Shown in pieces: positions 1-9,987 of a stretch of DNA of 64,000 nucleotides. A program made the translations under genes and the position numbers. Source of the stretch: Lentibacillus juripiscarius JCM 12147 (lineage in GTDB: Bacteria; Bacillota; Bacilli; Bacillales_D; Amphibacillaceae); NCBI GenBank assembly GCA_001311805.1, contig BBCA01000007.1:20682-84681 (forward strand). Direction: 5' to 3'. Under the pieces are notes generated by a model. The model had not been told where the DNA came from, did no database searches, and was given only the letters and a program-made list of their open reading frames with translations. Within the stretch, counting starts at the first letter, position 1; each line of letters opens with the position of its first letter.

Positions 1-17
1 TTTCATTCACGTGAAGA

Positions 18-43
18 GGACCGGCCCAAATGGGGACCGGTCC
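18..43 (-). terminator. possible terminator of the yclNOPQ operon
   Basis: A GGACCGG stem at 18-24 pairs with CCGGTCC at 37-43 across a 12-base loop, just past the yclQ stop on the minus strand. The tail after the stem is T/C-rich, not a clean T-run, so this is a weak intrinsic terminator at best. Confidence 0.45.
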
Positions 44-51
44 CTAAAACT

Positions 52-1004
52 TTATTCGCTCAGACTCTCATCAATTTCATTAACCATTTCCTGTACGGAA
101 ACGAGTCCCCCACCCGAAAGGTACCAATAATCCGGGTTCAAATAGACGATATTATCATTCTTGTACGCCTTTGTTTTCTTGGTAAGATCATTTTCAACAA
201 CTTGTTTCGCGGATGATTCACTTCCGACTACAGCACCCCGGTCGATCACATAAAGCATTTCCGGATTCTGTTCAACCACATACTCAAACGAAACGTTCAT
301 GCCATGTGTGGATACCTCTATATTTTTATCAACTGCAGGAACACCGAACACATCGTGAATGATGCCAAACCGTGAATTAGGCCCGTACGCACTTATCTTA
401 TCATCGTTGGCAAGTATAATCAGTGCTTCCTTATTGCTGGCTTCGGCTTTCTCTTTGAGGTCGGCAATGGATTTTTCAATAGCTTCCAGTTCTTTATCAA
501 TTTCATCCTGTTTACCGAAAATGGTGCCGATTTTATTAAGATTTTCTTTGAATGAATCCATATATCTCGTTGTATCGACGCCGAGATGGACGGTCGGTGC
601 AATTTCCTTTAATTGATCATATAAAGAAGCTTGCCGGCCGGAGATAATGATCAGATCAGGATTAATTTGTGCCAGCTTATCGAAATCAGGTTCTTTCAAA
701 CTGCCGGCGTTCGCATATTTATCACTTTTATATTTCTCCAGGTAATCTGGTATACTGCCCTTTGGAACCCCGGTAACATTAACTCCCAATTTATCAAGGG
801 TATCCAGTGTGCCAAAGTCAAAAACGACTACTTTCTCCGGGTTTTCGGTACATCGGTTTCCCCCAGTTCATGGTTCACCGTCACCTTTTCTGCCTCACCA
901 GAAGCATTGCCTTTATCCTCTTCGCTGGAATCAGATGACGACCCGCATGCCGCCACAAACACCATCAGTCCGCTTAAAACAGTAATTAATAATAATTTCC
1001 TCAA
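52..1004 (-). CDS. yclQ: siderophore ABC transporter substrate-binding lipoprotein
   Basis: Extracellular lipoprotein that captures ferric siderophore, probably a petrobactin-type catecholate as for Bacillus subtilis YclQ, and passes it to the YclNO permease. The start is a TTG at 1004, eight bases after AGGAGG. It gives a lipoprotein signal with a VAAC lipobox, so Cys20 would be lipidated. The mature part is a periplasmic-binding fold with the family motifs SLKEPDFDK, NPDLIIISGRQ and WYLSGGG. Length is about 317 residues, normal for the family. The gene is split near 838-850: one A is missing from an A-run, after which the frame resumes as NPEKVVVFDFGTLDTLDKLG. Last gene of yclNOPQ, 17 bases after the ATPase. 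Confidence 0.93.
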
Positions 1005-1021
1005 TGTTTTTTCCTCCTCTT

Positions 1022-1780
1022 TTATGCGAAATAAACGCAAATCCGGTTATTGTTAATATGTTTAATTTCAATATCCATGTCGTATATATCTTTCAGAACA
1101 CATTCATCAATCACATTGCATGTCGGGCCCTGTTTAACGATTTTCCCGTCCTTTAGCGCAACAATCTGGTCGGAATAGCATGAAGCAAAATTAATATCAT
1201 GGATGACAATAAGTATGGTCTTGCCCAGTTCATTAACCAGTTTCCGCAATGTTTTCATAATTTGCACTGAATGCCGCATGTCAAGATTATTCAATGGCTC
1301 GTCAAGCAGAATATACTCCGTGTCCTGGGCAATGACCATGGCAATATGGGCGCGCTGGCGCTGACCACCAGATAGCTCATTCAAAAATTTATCCTGGATG
1401 TCGCGGAGCTCCATGTAATCAATTGCCTCATCCACCTTTTCCCAGTCCTCATCCGTCAGTCTGCCCTGGGAGTACGGAAAGCGGCCGAAAGATACAAGCT
1501 CCCTGATAGTCAGCCGCAAATTAATCGCATTGGATTGTTTTAGAATTGATATCTTTTTAGCCAATTCTTTGTTCTTTTTCTGGGTGATATCCTCTCCATC
1601 AATGGTAATATCCCCATCATCGCGCGAAATAAGCCTGCTGATCATCGAAATTAAAGTACTCTTCCCCGCCCCATTCGGACCGATAAATGACGTAATCGTG
1701 CCTTTTTCGATTGACACCGAGACATCCTCCACGACATTCTTCTGATTATACCGCTTAAACACACTTTTCAGATCTACCAT
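1022..1780 (-). CDS. yclP: siderophore ABC transporter ATPase
   Basis: Cytoplasmic ATPase that powers ferric-siderophore import through the YclN/YclO membrane channel. Intact at 252 residues. Walker A is GPNGAGKS near residues 34-41, the ABC signature is LSGGQ near 137, and Walker B is YILLDEP followed by the D-loop. A switch histidine is visible in VIHDINFAS. The start overlaps the end of the YclO gene by seven bases, which implies translational coupling. FecE/FhuC-type proteins share this layout, but the four-gene order fits YclP best. Confidence 0.94.
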   Translation of the reverse strand: MVDLKSVFKRYNQKNVVEDVSVSIEKGTITSFIGPNGAGKSTLISMISRLISRDDGDITIDGEDITQKKNKELAKKISILKQSNAINLRLTIRELVSFGRFPYSQGRLTDEDWEKVDEAIDYMELRDIQDKFLNELSGGQRQRAHIAMVIAQDTEYILLDEPLNNLDMRHSVQIMKTLRKLVNELGKTILIVIHDINFASCYSDQIVALKDGKIVKQGPTCNVIDECVLKDIYDMDIEIKHINNNRICVYFA

Positions 1781-2720
1781 GATTTATTCTCCTTTAATAA
1801 AAGATAAATAAAGTAAATACCACCGGCAAAGTTGATGATTACGCTAATCGTTGTCTGGAAAGTAAACACTTCTTCAACGACGAATTGGCCTCCAAGCAGT
1901 GCGATAATGCTGATCAAGATGGAACCGATAATTATATAAAAATGACGGTATGTTTTTAAAAATTCATAGGCGACATTGACAACGAGCAAACCGAGAAACG
2001 TAATCGGGCCGACCAGTGCTGTTGCAATCGATATCAATACCGCCACAACAATCAAAAGCCGTTTCACCACATAATCATAGGGTACTCCCAGATTGATGGC
2101 ATGATCTTTCCCAAGACCCAGCACATCAAGATACTTGTAGAACCGAATGAAATAGAGCGTTACAAGCACCATTAACCCGAATGACAAGTAGACAAGATCC
2201 TTATTCACATTATTGATGCTTGCAAACATCCGGTCACGGGCAACCATAAACTCATTGGGATCAATCAAAACTTGCATGAAGTCTGTAAAGCTTCCAAAAA
2301 ATGTCCCTAGAATCATTCCTATCAGCAAGAGGAAATAAATATTGTTATTCTCCCCTTTAAACAGAAAGCGATAGAGCACCAGTGAAAAATGACCATGACC
2401 CCGATGGACAGAAAATAGTTGATGCTGCTGCTCATCATGACCAGCGAGCGTGATCCAAATACAAAGATAATGAACGTCTGCAGCAAAAGATAAAGTGAAT
2501 CAAGTCCTAATATATTCGGTGTCAAAATGCGATTATTGGTAATGGTCATAAATACGGTTGTTGAAAACGCAATCGCTGAAGCGGTCAGAATAATGGCAGC
2601 CACCTTCATAAGCGTCGCGGAAGTATATAGCCAATGTTGCCGCTCAAATCATAAAAATGTAAATCAGGACAAAAATTGCTGCGATTATTGCAAGGGTGAT
2701 TGTCTTTTTCTTATAGCCCA
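1774..2720 (-). CDS. yclO: siderophore ABC transporter permease 2
   Basis: FecCD-family inner-membrane permease that pairs with YclN to form the siderophore channel. About 316 residues, mostly hydrophobic, with the motif NNRILTPNILGLDSLY early and GPITFLGLLVVN later, both typical of the family. The ATG at 2720 lies inside the end of yclN and has GAGGAG upstream. Three frame breaks are visible: near 2650 (T-run), near 2612 and near 2385 (T-run short by one). Every segment aligns with one continuous permease, so I read it as one functional gene. Confidence 0.9.
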
Positions 2721-3662
2721 TATTTCTTTCTCCTCAGCAGCAAGTAAATAAATATTGCACTTCCTATGACACCTACTGTCAGACTGATCGGAATTTCGTA
2801 CGGATAAATGATAACCCTTCCAATAATATCGCAGGCCAATACGAATATAGCTCCCAGAAGTGCTGTATGCAGCAAGCTTTTCTTTAAATGGTCACCCTGA
2901 TAGATGGTGACAATGTTTGGAATGATCAGCCCAAGGAATGGAATCATCCCCACCGATAAAACAACCGATGCAGTCACCAGCGCAACGATAATCAGCCCAA
3001 AATTGACCACCTGCTGGTATTTCAGTCCAAGGTTTTTGGCAAAATCCTCCCCCATTCCTGCAATCGTAAACTTGTTGGCAAACAAGTAGGCGATAATGAG
3101 CAGTGGGATGCTGATATACATGAGCTCATAATTCCCACTCATGACCATCGAAAAGTCTCCTTGCATAAAGGAGGACATGTTCTGGATTAAATCGTTCTTG
3201 TACGCCAGAAAGGTTGCAACAGAACTGATGATATTCCCGAACATCAGCCCAACCAATGGAATGAAGACGGCATCCTTGAATTTTATTTTCTCGAGGATTT
3301 TCATAAAGATGACCGTTCCCAGCAAGGCAAACAACCGAAATAGCCATCTTTTGCAGCGGGCTGGCGGAAGTAAAAACCATCAAGGCTACCAAAAATGCCC
3401 AATCTTGCCGAATCCAGTGTCCCCGATGTTGTCGGTGAAACGAACTTGTTTCGGCTAAGCTGCTGCATAATAAGCCCGCAGATACTCATGCTCATGCCAG
3501 CAATCACTATACTGGCGAGCCTGGGCACCCGGCTAATCATGATGATCTCCAACTGTTCATCCGACAAGCTGAGAATGTCCCACGGCGCAACATCTGAAAC
3601 ACCTATAAAATGGAAGTAAACGATAACAATAGTCCGACAGTCGCCAGATGCCAAATTTTCAT
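2711..3662 (-). CDS. yclN: siderophore ABC transporter permease 1
   Basis: First gene of the operon and a FecCD-family permease of about 318 residues. Family motifs are visible: SRVPRLASIVIAGMSMSICGLIMQ near the N-terminus (split here as SRVPRLAS and GMSMSICGLIMQQ), NKFVSPTTSGTLDSARLG, then GMIPFLGLIIPNIV. The ATG at 3662 follows GAGGG. Frame breaks lie near 3608, 3395 and 3330, each a one-base change. Expression should follow the Fur box immediately upstream. Confidence 0.9.
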
Positions 3663-3716
3663 ATGTAACCCTCGAATGCAAATTAGAATGGTTATCTCTT
3701 TTTACTCAATCTAATT

Positions 3717-3735
3717 AATAATGAAAATCATTATC
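3717..3735 (-). promoter_or_regulatory. Fur box
   Basis: The 19 bases at 3717-3735 match the Fur consensus GATAATGATAATCATTATC at 17 of 19 positions. The site lies just downstream of the -10 element of the yclN promoter, over the expected transcription start, so iron-loaded Fur would block initiation. Confidence 0.88.
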
Positions 3736-3753
3736 AATTACGTTCTGTCATTT

Positions 3754-3781
3754 ATTATAACAGAATTTGGGATAACTGCAA
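3754..3781 (-). promoter_or_regulatory. sigma-A promoter of yclNOPQ
   Basis: On the minus strand TTGCAG (3781-3776) is followed after 16 bases by a perfect TATAAT (3759-3754). The Fur box begins about 19 bases downstream. Confidence 0.75.
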
Positions 3782-3877
3782 TATATTCCTCAAAAAAAAT
3801 TATTGCATTTTTATGTCATGTGGAATTTCCAGTCTTGAAAGTGAGCTTGTACAGGTGAAGCCGACACCTTTGACATA

Positions 3878-3918
3878 AAAAAGCCCCGGTAAACGCATTC
3901 CACGCTTACCAGGGCTTT
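3878..3918 (-). terminator. terminator after the DsbA-like gene
   Basis: An imperfect 15-base stem (AAAGCCCTGGTAAGC type) closes a short loop and is followed on the minus strand by a TTTTTT run. It stands 13 bases past the stop of the DsbA-like gene. Confidence 0.8.
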
Positions 3919-3930
3919 CACAAAAGGTGT

Positions 3931-4655
3931 TTAGTCTTCTTCCACGACTTCACAGCCTTCATCTGTACAGTATGTTGTTTTTGACTTCTTAGGCGTCAAT
4001 GATTGCAGGGCAGGCTCTGATCGCTCCTCTTCCCATACTTTTTCAAGCACCTCTAAAAACACTTCCTGCGGCTGTGCACCGGATACTCCATATTTGTTAT
4101 TGAAAACAAAAATGGTACACCCTCGACACCCAACTGTCCGGCCTCCTGTTCATCGGCACGGACATGTCTTTTATAATCGTCTGTCTCAAGCATTGCGCGT
4201 ACGTCTTCCTGATTCAGGCCCGCCTCGCCAGCAAGTCTTGCCAGTGTATCATGATTACTTATAAGTTCAGAGTCTGTAAAATAAGCCTTCAACAGCCGTT
4301 CAGTGACTTGGTTTCCCTTGCCTTTATCCTTTGCATATTGTGCAACACGATGTGCATCAAATGTATTCGTATGTTTCATCGAATCAAAATGGTAAATCAA
4401 ACCGAGCTCTGCCGCCTGCTTTCCCATTTCTTCGTTTGATTTCTTGGCCTTCTCGACACTCATGCCATATTTGGCTGCCAGGAGCTCATGAATCGATTTA
4501 CCGGGATTCTCCTCGGCATTCGGATCCAGTTCATAACTTTTGTACGCCACTGTTACATCCTCTTTATTCGGGAATTGTTCCAGCGCTAATTCCAGTCTGC
4601 GCTTTCCGATGTAACAAAACGGGCAAACAAAATCGGACCATACCTCTATATTCAT
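3931..4655 (-). CDS. DsbA/FrnE-family oxidoreductase
   Basis: Thioredoxin-fold protein of the FrnE/DsbA group, probably a cytoplasmic dithiol-disulfide oxidoreductase. There is no signal peptide. The active site is CPFC near residue 11, followed by YIGKRR, and a cis-proline lies in GVEGVPF near residue 175. The ATG at 4655 has AGAGG seven bases upstream; an ATG one codon earlier is too close. One T is missing from a T-run near 4108, after which the frame continues as FNNKYGVSGAQPQEVFLEVL and ends at 3931. The C-terminal tail carries an unusual extra pair of cysteines (TYCTDEGCE) near the end. Family substrates are unknown. Confidence 0.88.
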
Positions 4656-4949
4656 CATAACACCTCTTTTCCTGTTATTTATTTTAGCACAGAATAACTT
4701 TTTATAAGAAAAGATGCGCTTGATTGTCTGCCGTTCAGGAGTAATACCAATAACTACCGATTACTTCAAAAACCGCAACGATGAAGTAATTTGTCACAGG
4801 CCAGCTAATTCATGTATGTGCTCAAAACCCTTCCATGTCCTGCATGAAACTGACTCTGATGCTGTCCGACGCCGGCTGTCGCTACCATTTACTTCTCTCT
4901 GTTTCGATATTTCTTTCCATTTTCATTTTCTCTATTCGATAATTCATCA

Positions 4950-5210
4950 TTACTTTTTCGCCTTGTCCACATCATTTTCACTTACTTTTATGTATACCGG
5001 ACTTTCCTTGTATCCAAATTGATAAAAATTACTCCAATTATATGGGATTTGATATTTAAATGGTATTTTATTTCCTTTTAGAAGCCAATAATATTCATTT
5101 GCCTCACTTAAATTTGATTCACTGCCACTGTAGACCGTTTCGTATTTCTTACCGTCTCTAAACATAAATAACAGCATGGCAGCTGCCATAACTCCTATGA
5201 TTCCAAACAT
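4950..5210 (-). CDS. small membrane-anchored protein of unknown function
   Basis: Eighty-six residues with an N-terminal transmembrane segment (about residues 2-16, MFGIIGVMAAAMLLFMF) and a basic stop-transfer, then a charged and aromatic domain rich in Tyr and Asn. I do not recognise a family with certainty; the tail (SPVYIKVSENDVDKA) loosely recalls DUF2007-type proteins, which is only a hint. AGAGGG lies six bases before the ATG, so it is likely translated. The 290 bases downstream (4660-4949) hold no supportable gene on either strand. Confidence 0.6.
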   Translation of the reverse strand: MFGIIGVMAAAMLLFMFRDGKKYETVYSGSESNLSEANEYYWLLKGNKIPFKYQIPYNWSNFYQFGYKESPVYIKVSENDVDKAKK

Positions 5211-5459
5211 ACAAATCCCTCTTTAACATTCTATTGTTTTCAAACACAATATTTTTAGTCCGTTCAACTACCTACTTCATACCAGTCAGTTACTTATAGT
5301 CTTTCCAGGGTCCAGATTACTAAAACATTGCTTGGATCCAGTGATTTTGATTTTATGCTGAAAATCAAAATCCGTGCAATCGTTTCCCGGTCATCGTTCA
5401 AATACTGCTTGATCAGCCTCCCTTCATCCTATTCGCATTAACCGGTGCCCAACGTTAAA

Positions 5460-5482
5460 GAAATCGGCGTAATGCCGATTTC
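5460..5482 (-). terminator. hairpin after the metallo-hydrolase gene
   Basis: GAAATCGGC and GCCGATTTC form a perfect nine-base stem with a five-base loop, directly past the stop at 5487. On the minus strand it is followed by a short CTTTAA, so termination strength is modest. Confidence 0.6.
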
Positions 5483-5486
5483 CCAA

Positions 5487-6353
5487 TTACTTATCAGTGG
5501 TATTTTGGACCATCGACGTAACGTCCATAATCCGGTTTTGCTGTTTGGTCAACGTCTTGGCAAGCTGCTGCAAACCTTCTTGTAAATCCTCTCCGCTCAT
5601 CGAAGTTCCGTGCCCCGGTACCACTGTTTCAGGCTTTAGTGCAGCCAGTTTCTCAACAGATTCCCTGGCACTTTCCCAGTCAGTGGTCAAATACCTTGGC
5701 GGACCATTCACTTCACTGGTTTGCATCAGCACATTGTAGAACGAATCCTGCCTGACGGTAATGAATGCATCACCAGAAAGCAGCATGCCGTCACGTTCAC
5801 GGTAAAATGAAACATGCCCCGGCGAATGTCCAGGTGTGTGGATCCATTCCCAATCATCCATCCCGGGAACACTGTTATCATCAGGCAGAGGTTTTACAGC
5901 ATTCCCTAGGTTAATTGGTTTATTTGGGTACATTTTGGATATTTTGGCTAACATACCGCCTTCCACGCCAGGATCAGGTTCCGGATAGCTCTTTTCACCG
6001 GTTAAATATGGAATTTCCTTTGTATGGGCGTACACCGGAACATCCCACTTCTGTACAAGTTCGACTAGTCCGCCCACATGGTCAAAATGCCCGTGTGTCA
6101 AAATAATCGCTGACGGGGGGTTCTGTTTCCCGAAACGTTCCTCTGCCTTTTCGAGTATTTCATCAGCCGATTTAGGCAGACCTGCGTCCACCAGCATCCA
6201 ATCCCCCTTATCCGGATAACCAATGAACCCGATGTTCGCAATCTGATTCGTGAAGTAAAACACATCATTCGCAACTTCTTCGCCTGTACCATTTGTAATC
6301 GACGTCATCGGAATAATTTTACTGTCCTCTGATTCATGCATTTCTTCATCCAT
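5487..6353 (-). CDS. MBL-fold metallo-hydrolase
   Basis: Intact 288-residue metallo-beta-lactamase-fold hydrolase. The zinc motif THGHFDHVGG is near residue 87, a further metal ligand histidine sits in HTPGHSPGHVSF, then SGDAF and VPGHGTSM complete the usual set of metal ligands. AAGGAGG lies upstream of the ATG. It resembles YqjP/glyoxalase-II-like Bacillus enzymes, but the substrate cannot be read from sequence. No signal peptide, so cytoplasmic. It appears to be a single-gene transcript with its own hairpin downstream. Confidence 0.9.
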   Translation of the reverse strand: MDEEMHESEDSKIIPMTSITNGTGEEVANDVFYFTNQIANIGFIGYPDKGDWMLVDAGLPKSADEILEKAEERFGKQNPPSAIILTHGHFDHVGGLVELVQKWDVPVYAHTKEIPYLTGEKSYPEPDPGVEGGMLAKISKMYPNKPINLGNAVKPLPDDNSVPGMDDWEWIHTPGHSPGHVSFYRERDGMLLSGDAFITVRQDSFYNVLMQTSEVNGPPRYLTTDWESARESVEKLAALKPETVVPGHGTSMSGEDLQEGLQQLAKTLTKQQNRIMDVTSMVQNTTDK

Positions 6354-6457
6354 GTAAAAACCTCCTTTTTCCTTTTAGGATTTGGAGGTTTCAGGATTAT
6401 AAACCATGAATTTCGGGCTGTCGGATGGGACTTTGTGGGAAAAATGCTGGCTGAAAT

Positions 6458-6564
6458 TGTGAACTTTAGCATTTTGAATGTGAACTTTAGCGTTTTTGTA
6501 TGTGAACTTTAGCGTTTTTATTGTGAACTTTAGCGTTTCTGCATGAAACTTTAGCGTTTCCTCA
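6458..6564. repeat. 21-22 bp tandem repeat, five units
   Basis: Five consecutive units of TGTGAACTTTAGCGTTTTT followed by two or three variable bases. Unit starts are 6458, 6479, 6501, 6522 and 6544. It lies between the start of the metallo-hydrolase gene and the end of fni. An open frame can be read through it on the minus strand, but its sequence is only the repeat translated, so I do not call a gene. Confidence 0.9.
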
Positions 6565-6610
6565 ATAACGCACCAAAAACTGCCCACAAATTGTGAGCAG
6601 TCCCGCATTT

Positions 6611-7656
6611 TCAGTCCTCAAGCAATGATTTTCCCATAATGGATACGCGCTTTGTGTTTTTTAAATCATCAAGTGTTTTTGCACCAATACCGAACATGGT
6701 CATTTTCAATTCAAGTTCAATCTGTTCCATTGTTTCCTTTACCGCCTCATCAGATTCAGTCGCGGCTTGAAGTAATTTGCGGGCAAATCCGATCACATCA
6801 GCGCCAATGGTCAATGCTTTCGCTGCATCGACGCCGGTTTTCATACCGCCGCTGGATACAACCGGAACATCTTCCAACGCACTTCTCACCGACACAATGC
6901 AGTCTTTCGTCGGGATTCCCCAGTTATTGAACGCCTCGGCAGCAGCCTTTTTCAGCGGATCGTTGGAGCGAAGTTTTTCCACCTGACTCCATGATGTTCC
7001 GCCGGCGCCTGCGACATCAATATAGAAGATGCCAGCATCGTGTAATTTTGCAATAGTTCCGTCGATTCCAAATCCAACTTCCTTCGCACCAACGGGAACG
7101 TCCAGCGCGGAACATACCTTCTCAATTTTCGGAAGGAGGTTCTCGAAATTCAAATCGCCCTCATCCTGCACGGCTTCCTGAAGTGGGTTAAAGTGCAGCA
7201 CAATCGAATCAGCGCCGGTCATTTCAACAATCCGCTGACACTCTTCAGCACCATAACCATAATTCAGCTGGACAGCACCCAAATTAGCAATAAGAGGAAC
7301 CGACGGCGCATGCTTTCGTATTAAAAAAGACTCCTGATGTGCGTCGCTTTCCAAAAGCGCCCGCGTGAACCGAGTGCGACAGCCCAGCCTTTTTCTTCTG
7401 CAGCCTTTGCTAAATTTTGGTTGATTTTCGACGCCAGTTCTGATCCGCCAGTCATTGAACTTACCAAAAACGGTGCTTTGATCGGCTTGTCCAGGAAATC
7501 AGTATCCAGACTGATATCCGCAAAATTAATCTCCGGCAATGCGTTATGTATGAAGGCTATCCCTTCAAGCCCTGTTGATTTGTTTACACCTTCCACATTA
7601 TCATTTAAACAAAGCCGGATATGTTCTGTTTTGCGCTTGTTAATTCCTTCACCCAT
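6611..7656 (-). CDS. fni: type 2 isopentenyl-diphosphate delta-isomerase
   Basis: FMN- and NADPH-dependent enzyme that interconverts isopentenyl and dimethylallyl diphosphate for isoprenoid synthesis. About 349 residues, the usual length. It begins with the diagnostic RKTEHIRLCL, then SSMTGGS (FMN/phosphate contact), the central barrel VGAKEVGFGI, and ends with SSGGMKTGVDAAKAL and GADVIGFAR. AGGATG lies seven bases before the ATG at 7656. A one-base loss in a G/C run near 7345 splits the gene after ALGS; the downstream frame resumes at LESDAHQESF. Monocistronic by appearance. Confidence 0.92.
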
Positions 7657-7813
7657 AGTTATTCATCCTATCTCCATTGTCATTACTTTTATCATATCAA
7701 GTTTTTACGCTTATGTAACGATTAAGATAAAAATTGCATCTATACATCTAGTTTACTTATTCCGCAACTGAATGAAAAGAAATCTGATTCCACTAATCCA
7801 AAATTTAGTGCAG

Positions 7814-7842
7814 TTGAGCAATGGCTGCCGTAGTGCTACACT
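7814..7842 (+). promoter_or_regulatory. possible sigma-A promoter of the HD-domain gene
   Basis: TTGAGC at 7814-7819 and TACACT at 7837-7842 are separated by 17 bases, 33 bases before the start codon of the HD-domain gene. Confidence 0.5.
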
Positions 7843-7875
7843 TGCTCTAATAACATCGCCCATGGAGGGAAGCAG

Positions 7876-8414
7876 ATGAAACAAGCAGCAAAAGCCTTTG
7901 CCGAACAAGCCCATGAAGGCCAGACACGCAAAAGTTCCGGCACGCCATATATTACCCACCCTATCCGTGTCGCAAAACAGCTGGAAACGTCGGGATTCAG
8001 CGAAGCGTTAGTCTGTGCCGGTTATTTACATGATGTTGTAGAAGATACATCGTATGAAATCGAGGATATAGAAGGGAGATTTGGATCAAAGGTTGCTCAG
8101 CTCGTTTCCGCCCACACGGAAGATAAATCAAAATCCTGGGACGAACGCAAACAGCACACAATCGATACTGTCAAACAGGCCGAAAAAGAAATCAAATATC
8201 TGATTGTTGCCGACAAATTGGACAATCTGCTATCGATGGAAAAAGAATTAAAGCGTCAGGGCGATAAGCTGTGGCTCCATTTTAATGCAGGTTTCGAACA
8301 ACAAAATGGTACAACCAATCCATTGCTGAAAATATGTATAGCGGATTAGCGGAAGATAAGATTCCAGATTATTTTCGAGAGTTTGCAGACGTCGTGAAGC
8401 GTGTATTTGGTTGA
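7876..8414 (+). CDS. HD-domain phosphohydrolase, RelA/SpoT-like
   Basis: Small stand-alone HD-domain protein of about 179 residues. It starts with KAFAEQAHEGQTRKSSGTPYITHP, the form seen in the hydrolase half of RelA/SpoT and in MESH1-type proteins (shown here as HEGQTRK and TPYITHP). The HD pair is YLHDVVEDT near residue 56, and VADKLDNLL follows. It may hydrolyse ppGpp or NADPH, but that is a family-level inference. GGAGGG precedes the ATG. An A is missing near 8304; the true C-terminus runs WYNQSIAENMYSGLAEDKIP and stops at 8414. Confidence 0.85.
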
Positions 8415-8487
8415 AATTTTTCAACAGTTGAAGACACCGATTATTTTAAAAACCGGATGCAGATTGACTCCGCACCCGGGACAGCAT

Positions 8488-9311
8488 TTACCGTTTATTC
8501 ATTTCACTCGGCTCCGGACCATTGCGCTGGCCGCGATCCAATCCCGCCAATTTATCCATATCGTCATCACTTAATTCAAAATCAAATACATCGAAGTTTT
8601 CTTCAATACGGGATGGAGTCACTGATTTCGGAATAACAATCGACTCCGACTGCAGGTGCCAGCGAATAATAACTTGCGCCGATGTTTTGCCATGCTTTTC
8701 GGCAATTGCACGAACCGTATCATTCTCCAGCACTTCTTTGCCGTTCATTAACGGGCTCCATGCTTCCAGATAAATGTTATGGTCCTGGCAAAACTTCTTC
8801 AGCTCATGCTGCTGAAAATATGGATGGCATTCTACCTGATTCAACACCGGCACAACATCACATTCATCCAACAGACGCTGGAGATGTTCGATGTTAAAGT
8901 TACAAACGCCGATTGCCTTGACACGGCCATCATTATACAGTTTTTCCATCGCCTTATATGTTTCCACATAATCATCAAATTCCGGTGTCGGCCAATGGAT
9001 TAAATATAAATCAACATATTCAAGACCAAGGCGCTCCAGACTCGCATCGAAAGCCTTCAATGTCTCGTCATATCCCTGATCACTGTTCCAGACCTTTGTC
9101 GTAATAAACAGCTCATCACGGGCGATCCCACTCTTGGCAATTGCTCTGCCAACACCATGCTCATTCTCATATACTTTGGCCGTATCAATCGCGCGATAGC
9201 CTGTTTCAAGTGCTTTCGCAACAGCCGGTTCCGCTTCCTCATCCGGTACCTGCCAAACACCAAACCGAGCTGCGGCATTTCCAGTCCGTTGTTTAATGTT
9301 ACATATTGCAT
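8488..9311 (-). CDS. aldo/keto reductase
   Basis: NADPH-dependent reductase of the 2,5-diketo-D-gluconate reductase group (YtbE/YvgN-like), about 275 residues. The catalytic tetrad is visible: Asp and Tyr in AIDTAKVYENE, Lys in ITTKVW and His in LYLIHWP. The cofactor motif IPKSVTPSRIEEN lies near the C-terminus. The ATG at 9311 is preceded by AAGGAAG; a TTG two codons earlier is possible. One T is missing from a T-run near 9267, otherwise a continuous protein. Likely role is detoxification of dicarbonyls or aldehydes. Confidence 0.9.
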
Positions 9312-9500
9312 GAGCAAAACTTCCTTTCTTGCTATGGTAAAAATTAGTTTATCACAATATATATGCTGAAAAAATATTTGCTGTAATTGCTGCTTTTTCC
9401 TCGCGAAGAAAGATTTCCTTCACAATACAGGATATAATAATTATAAAAAGTTTAGTAAGTTTAATAATATGTTATAATAAAGATGTGGAGGTGAATGGAA

Positions 9501-9987
9501 TTGACTAACTCAACCGAAATCGCACATGATATTATCCTTAAACTTGCCGAAGAAACGAAAAAAGAAAACTGATTTGACTGACCCATATATTCAAAAACTT
9601 ATTTTTGAACTAAATTCAGTAGCACGTGTCAGTTTATCCGAAAACACGAATGCCCCGGAACATTATACAGTGAAAGATGTCGCGGAATTGTTTGACGTTA
9701 ATAAACAGACAGTCTATAAATGGATTGCAGAAGAAAAAATTGAATACAAAATTGATGAGAGCCCGGGTAAAATACAGCGAAAAGGATACCAAATTCCAAA
9801 AGGGCAATTTAAAACAGAAAAAGAAATGCATGCTGTTGATCCTACATTTAGGGATAGACGTGAAAAAAACATGAGGGAAATACCCAATACAGGTTCTTAT
9901 CAACCAGATATGCCCCCTCAAGAAGGTAACGGGAATAGTGTCAGTTATGATGATATTAAAGCTAAAATAAACAGGAACAACCAATGA
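9501..9987 (+). CDS. HTH DNA-binding protein, putative antitoxin
   Basis: About 162 residues. A MerR/excisionase-type helix-turn-helix is clear at YTVKDVAELFDVNKQTVYKW (roughly residues 55-75), a first-helix-plus-recognition-helix pattern with a following WIAEEKI wing. The C-terminal half is polar and probably disordered. The start is TTG at 9501 with GGAGGTG seven bases upstream. One extra A near 9570 breaks the frame after EETKKE. The stop overlaps the next start as ATGA, so the two proteins should be made in a fixed ratio. A TATAAT lies at 9473-9478. Function is inferred from the partner gene: DNA-binding antitoxin or autoregulator. Confidence 0.65.

Noticed and set aside
4714..5022. Open frame of 102 codons on the plus strand
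   Set aside because: No ribosome site, no recognisable domain, odd composition (Phe/Ser/Leu run at the end), and it overlaps the minus-strand gene at 4950-5210 that has a good ribosome site.
6375..6608. 77-codon frame on the minus strand
   Set aside because: It is the 21-bp repeat array translated; the peptide merely repeats LKF-type and NAKVH units.
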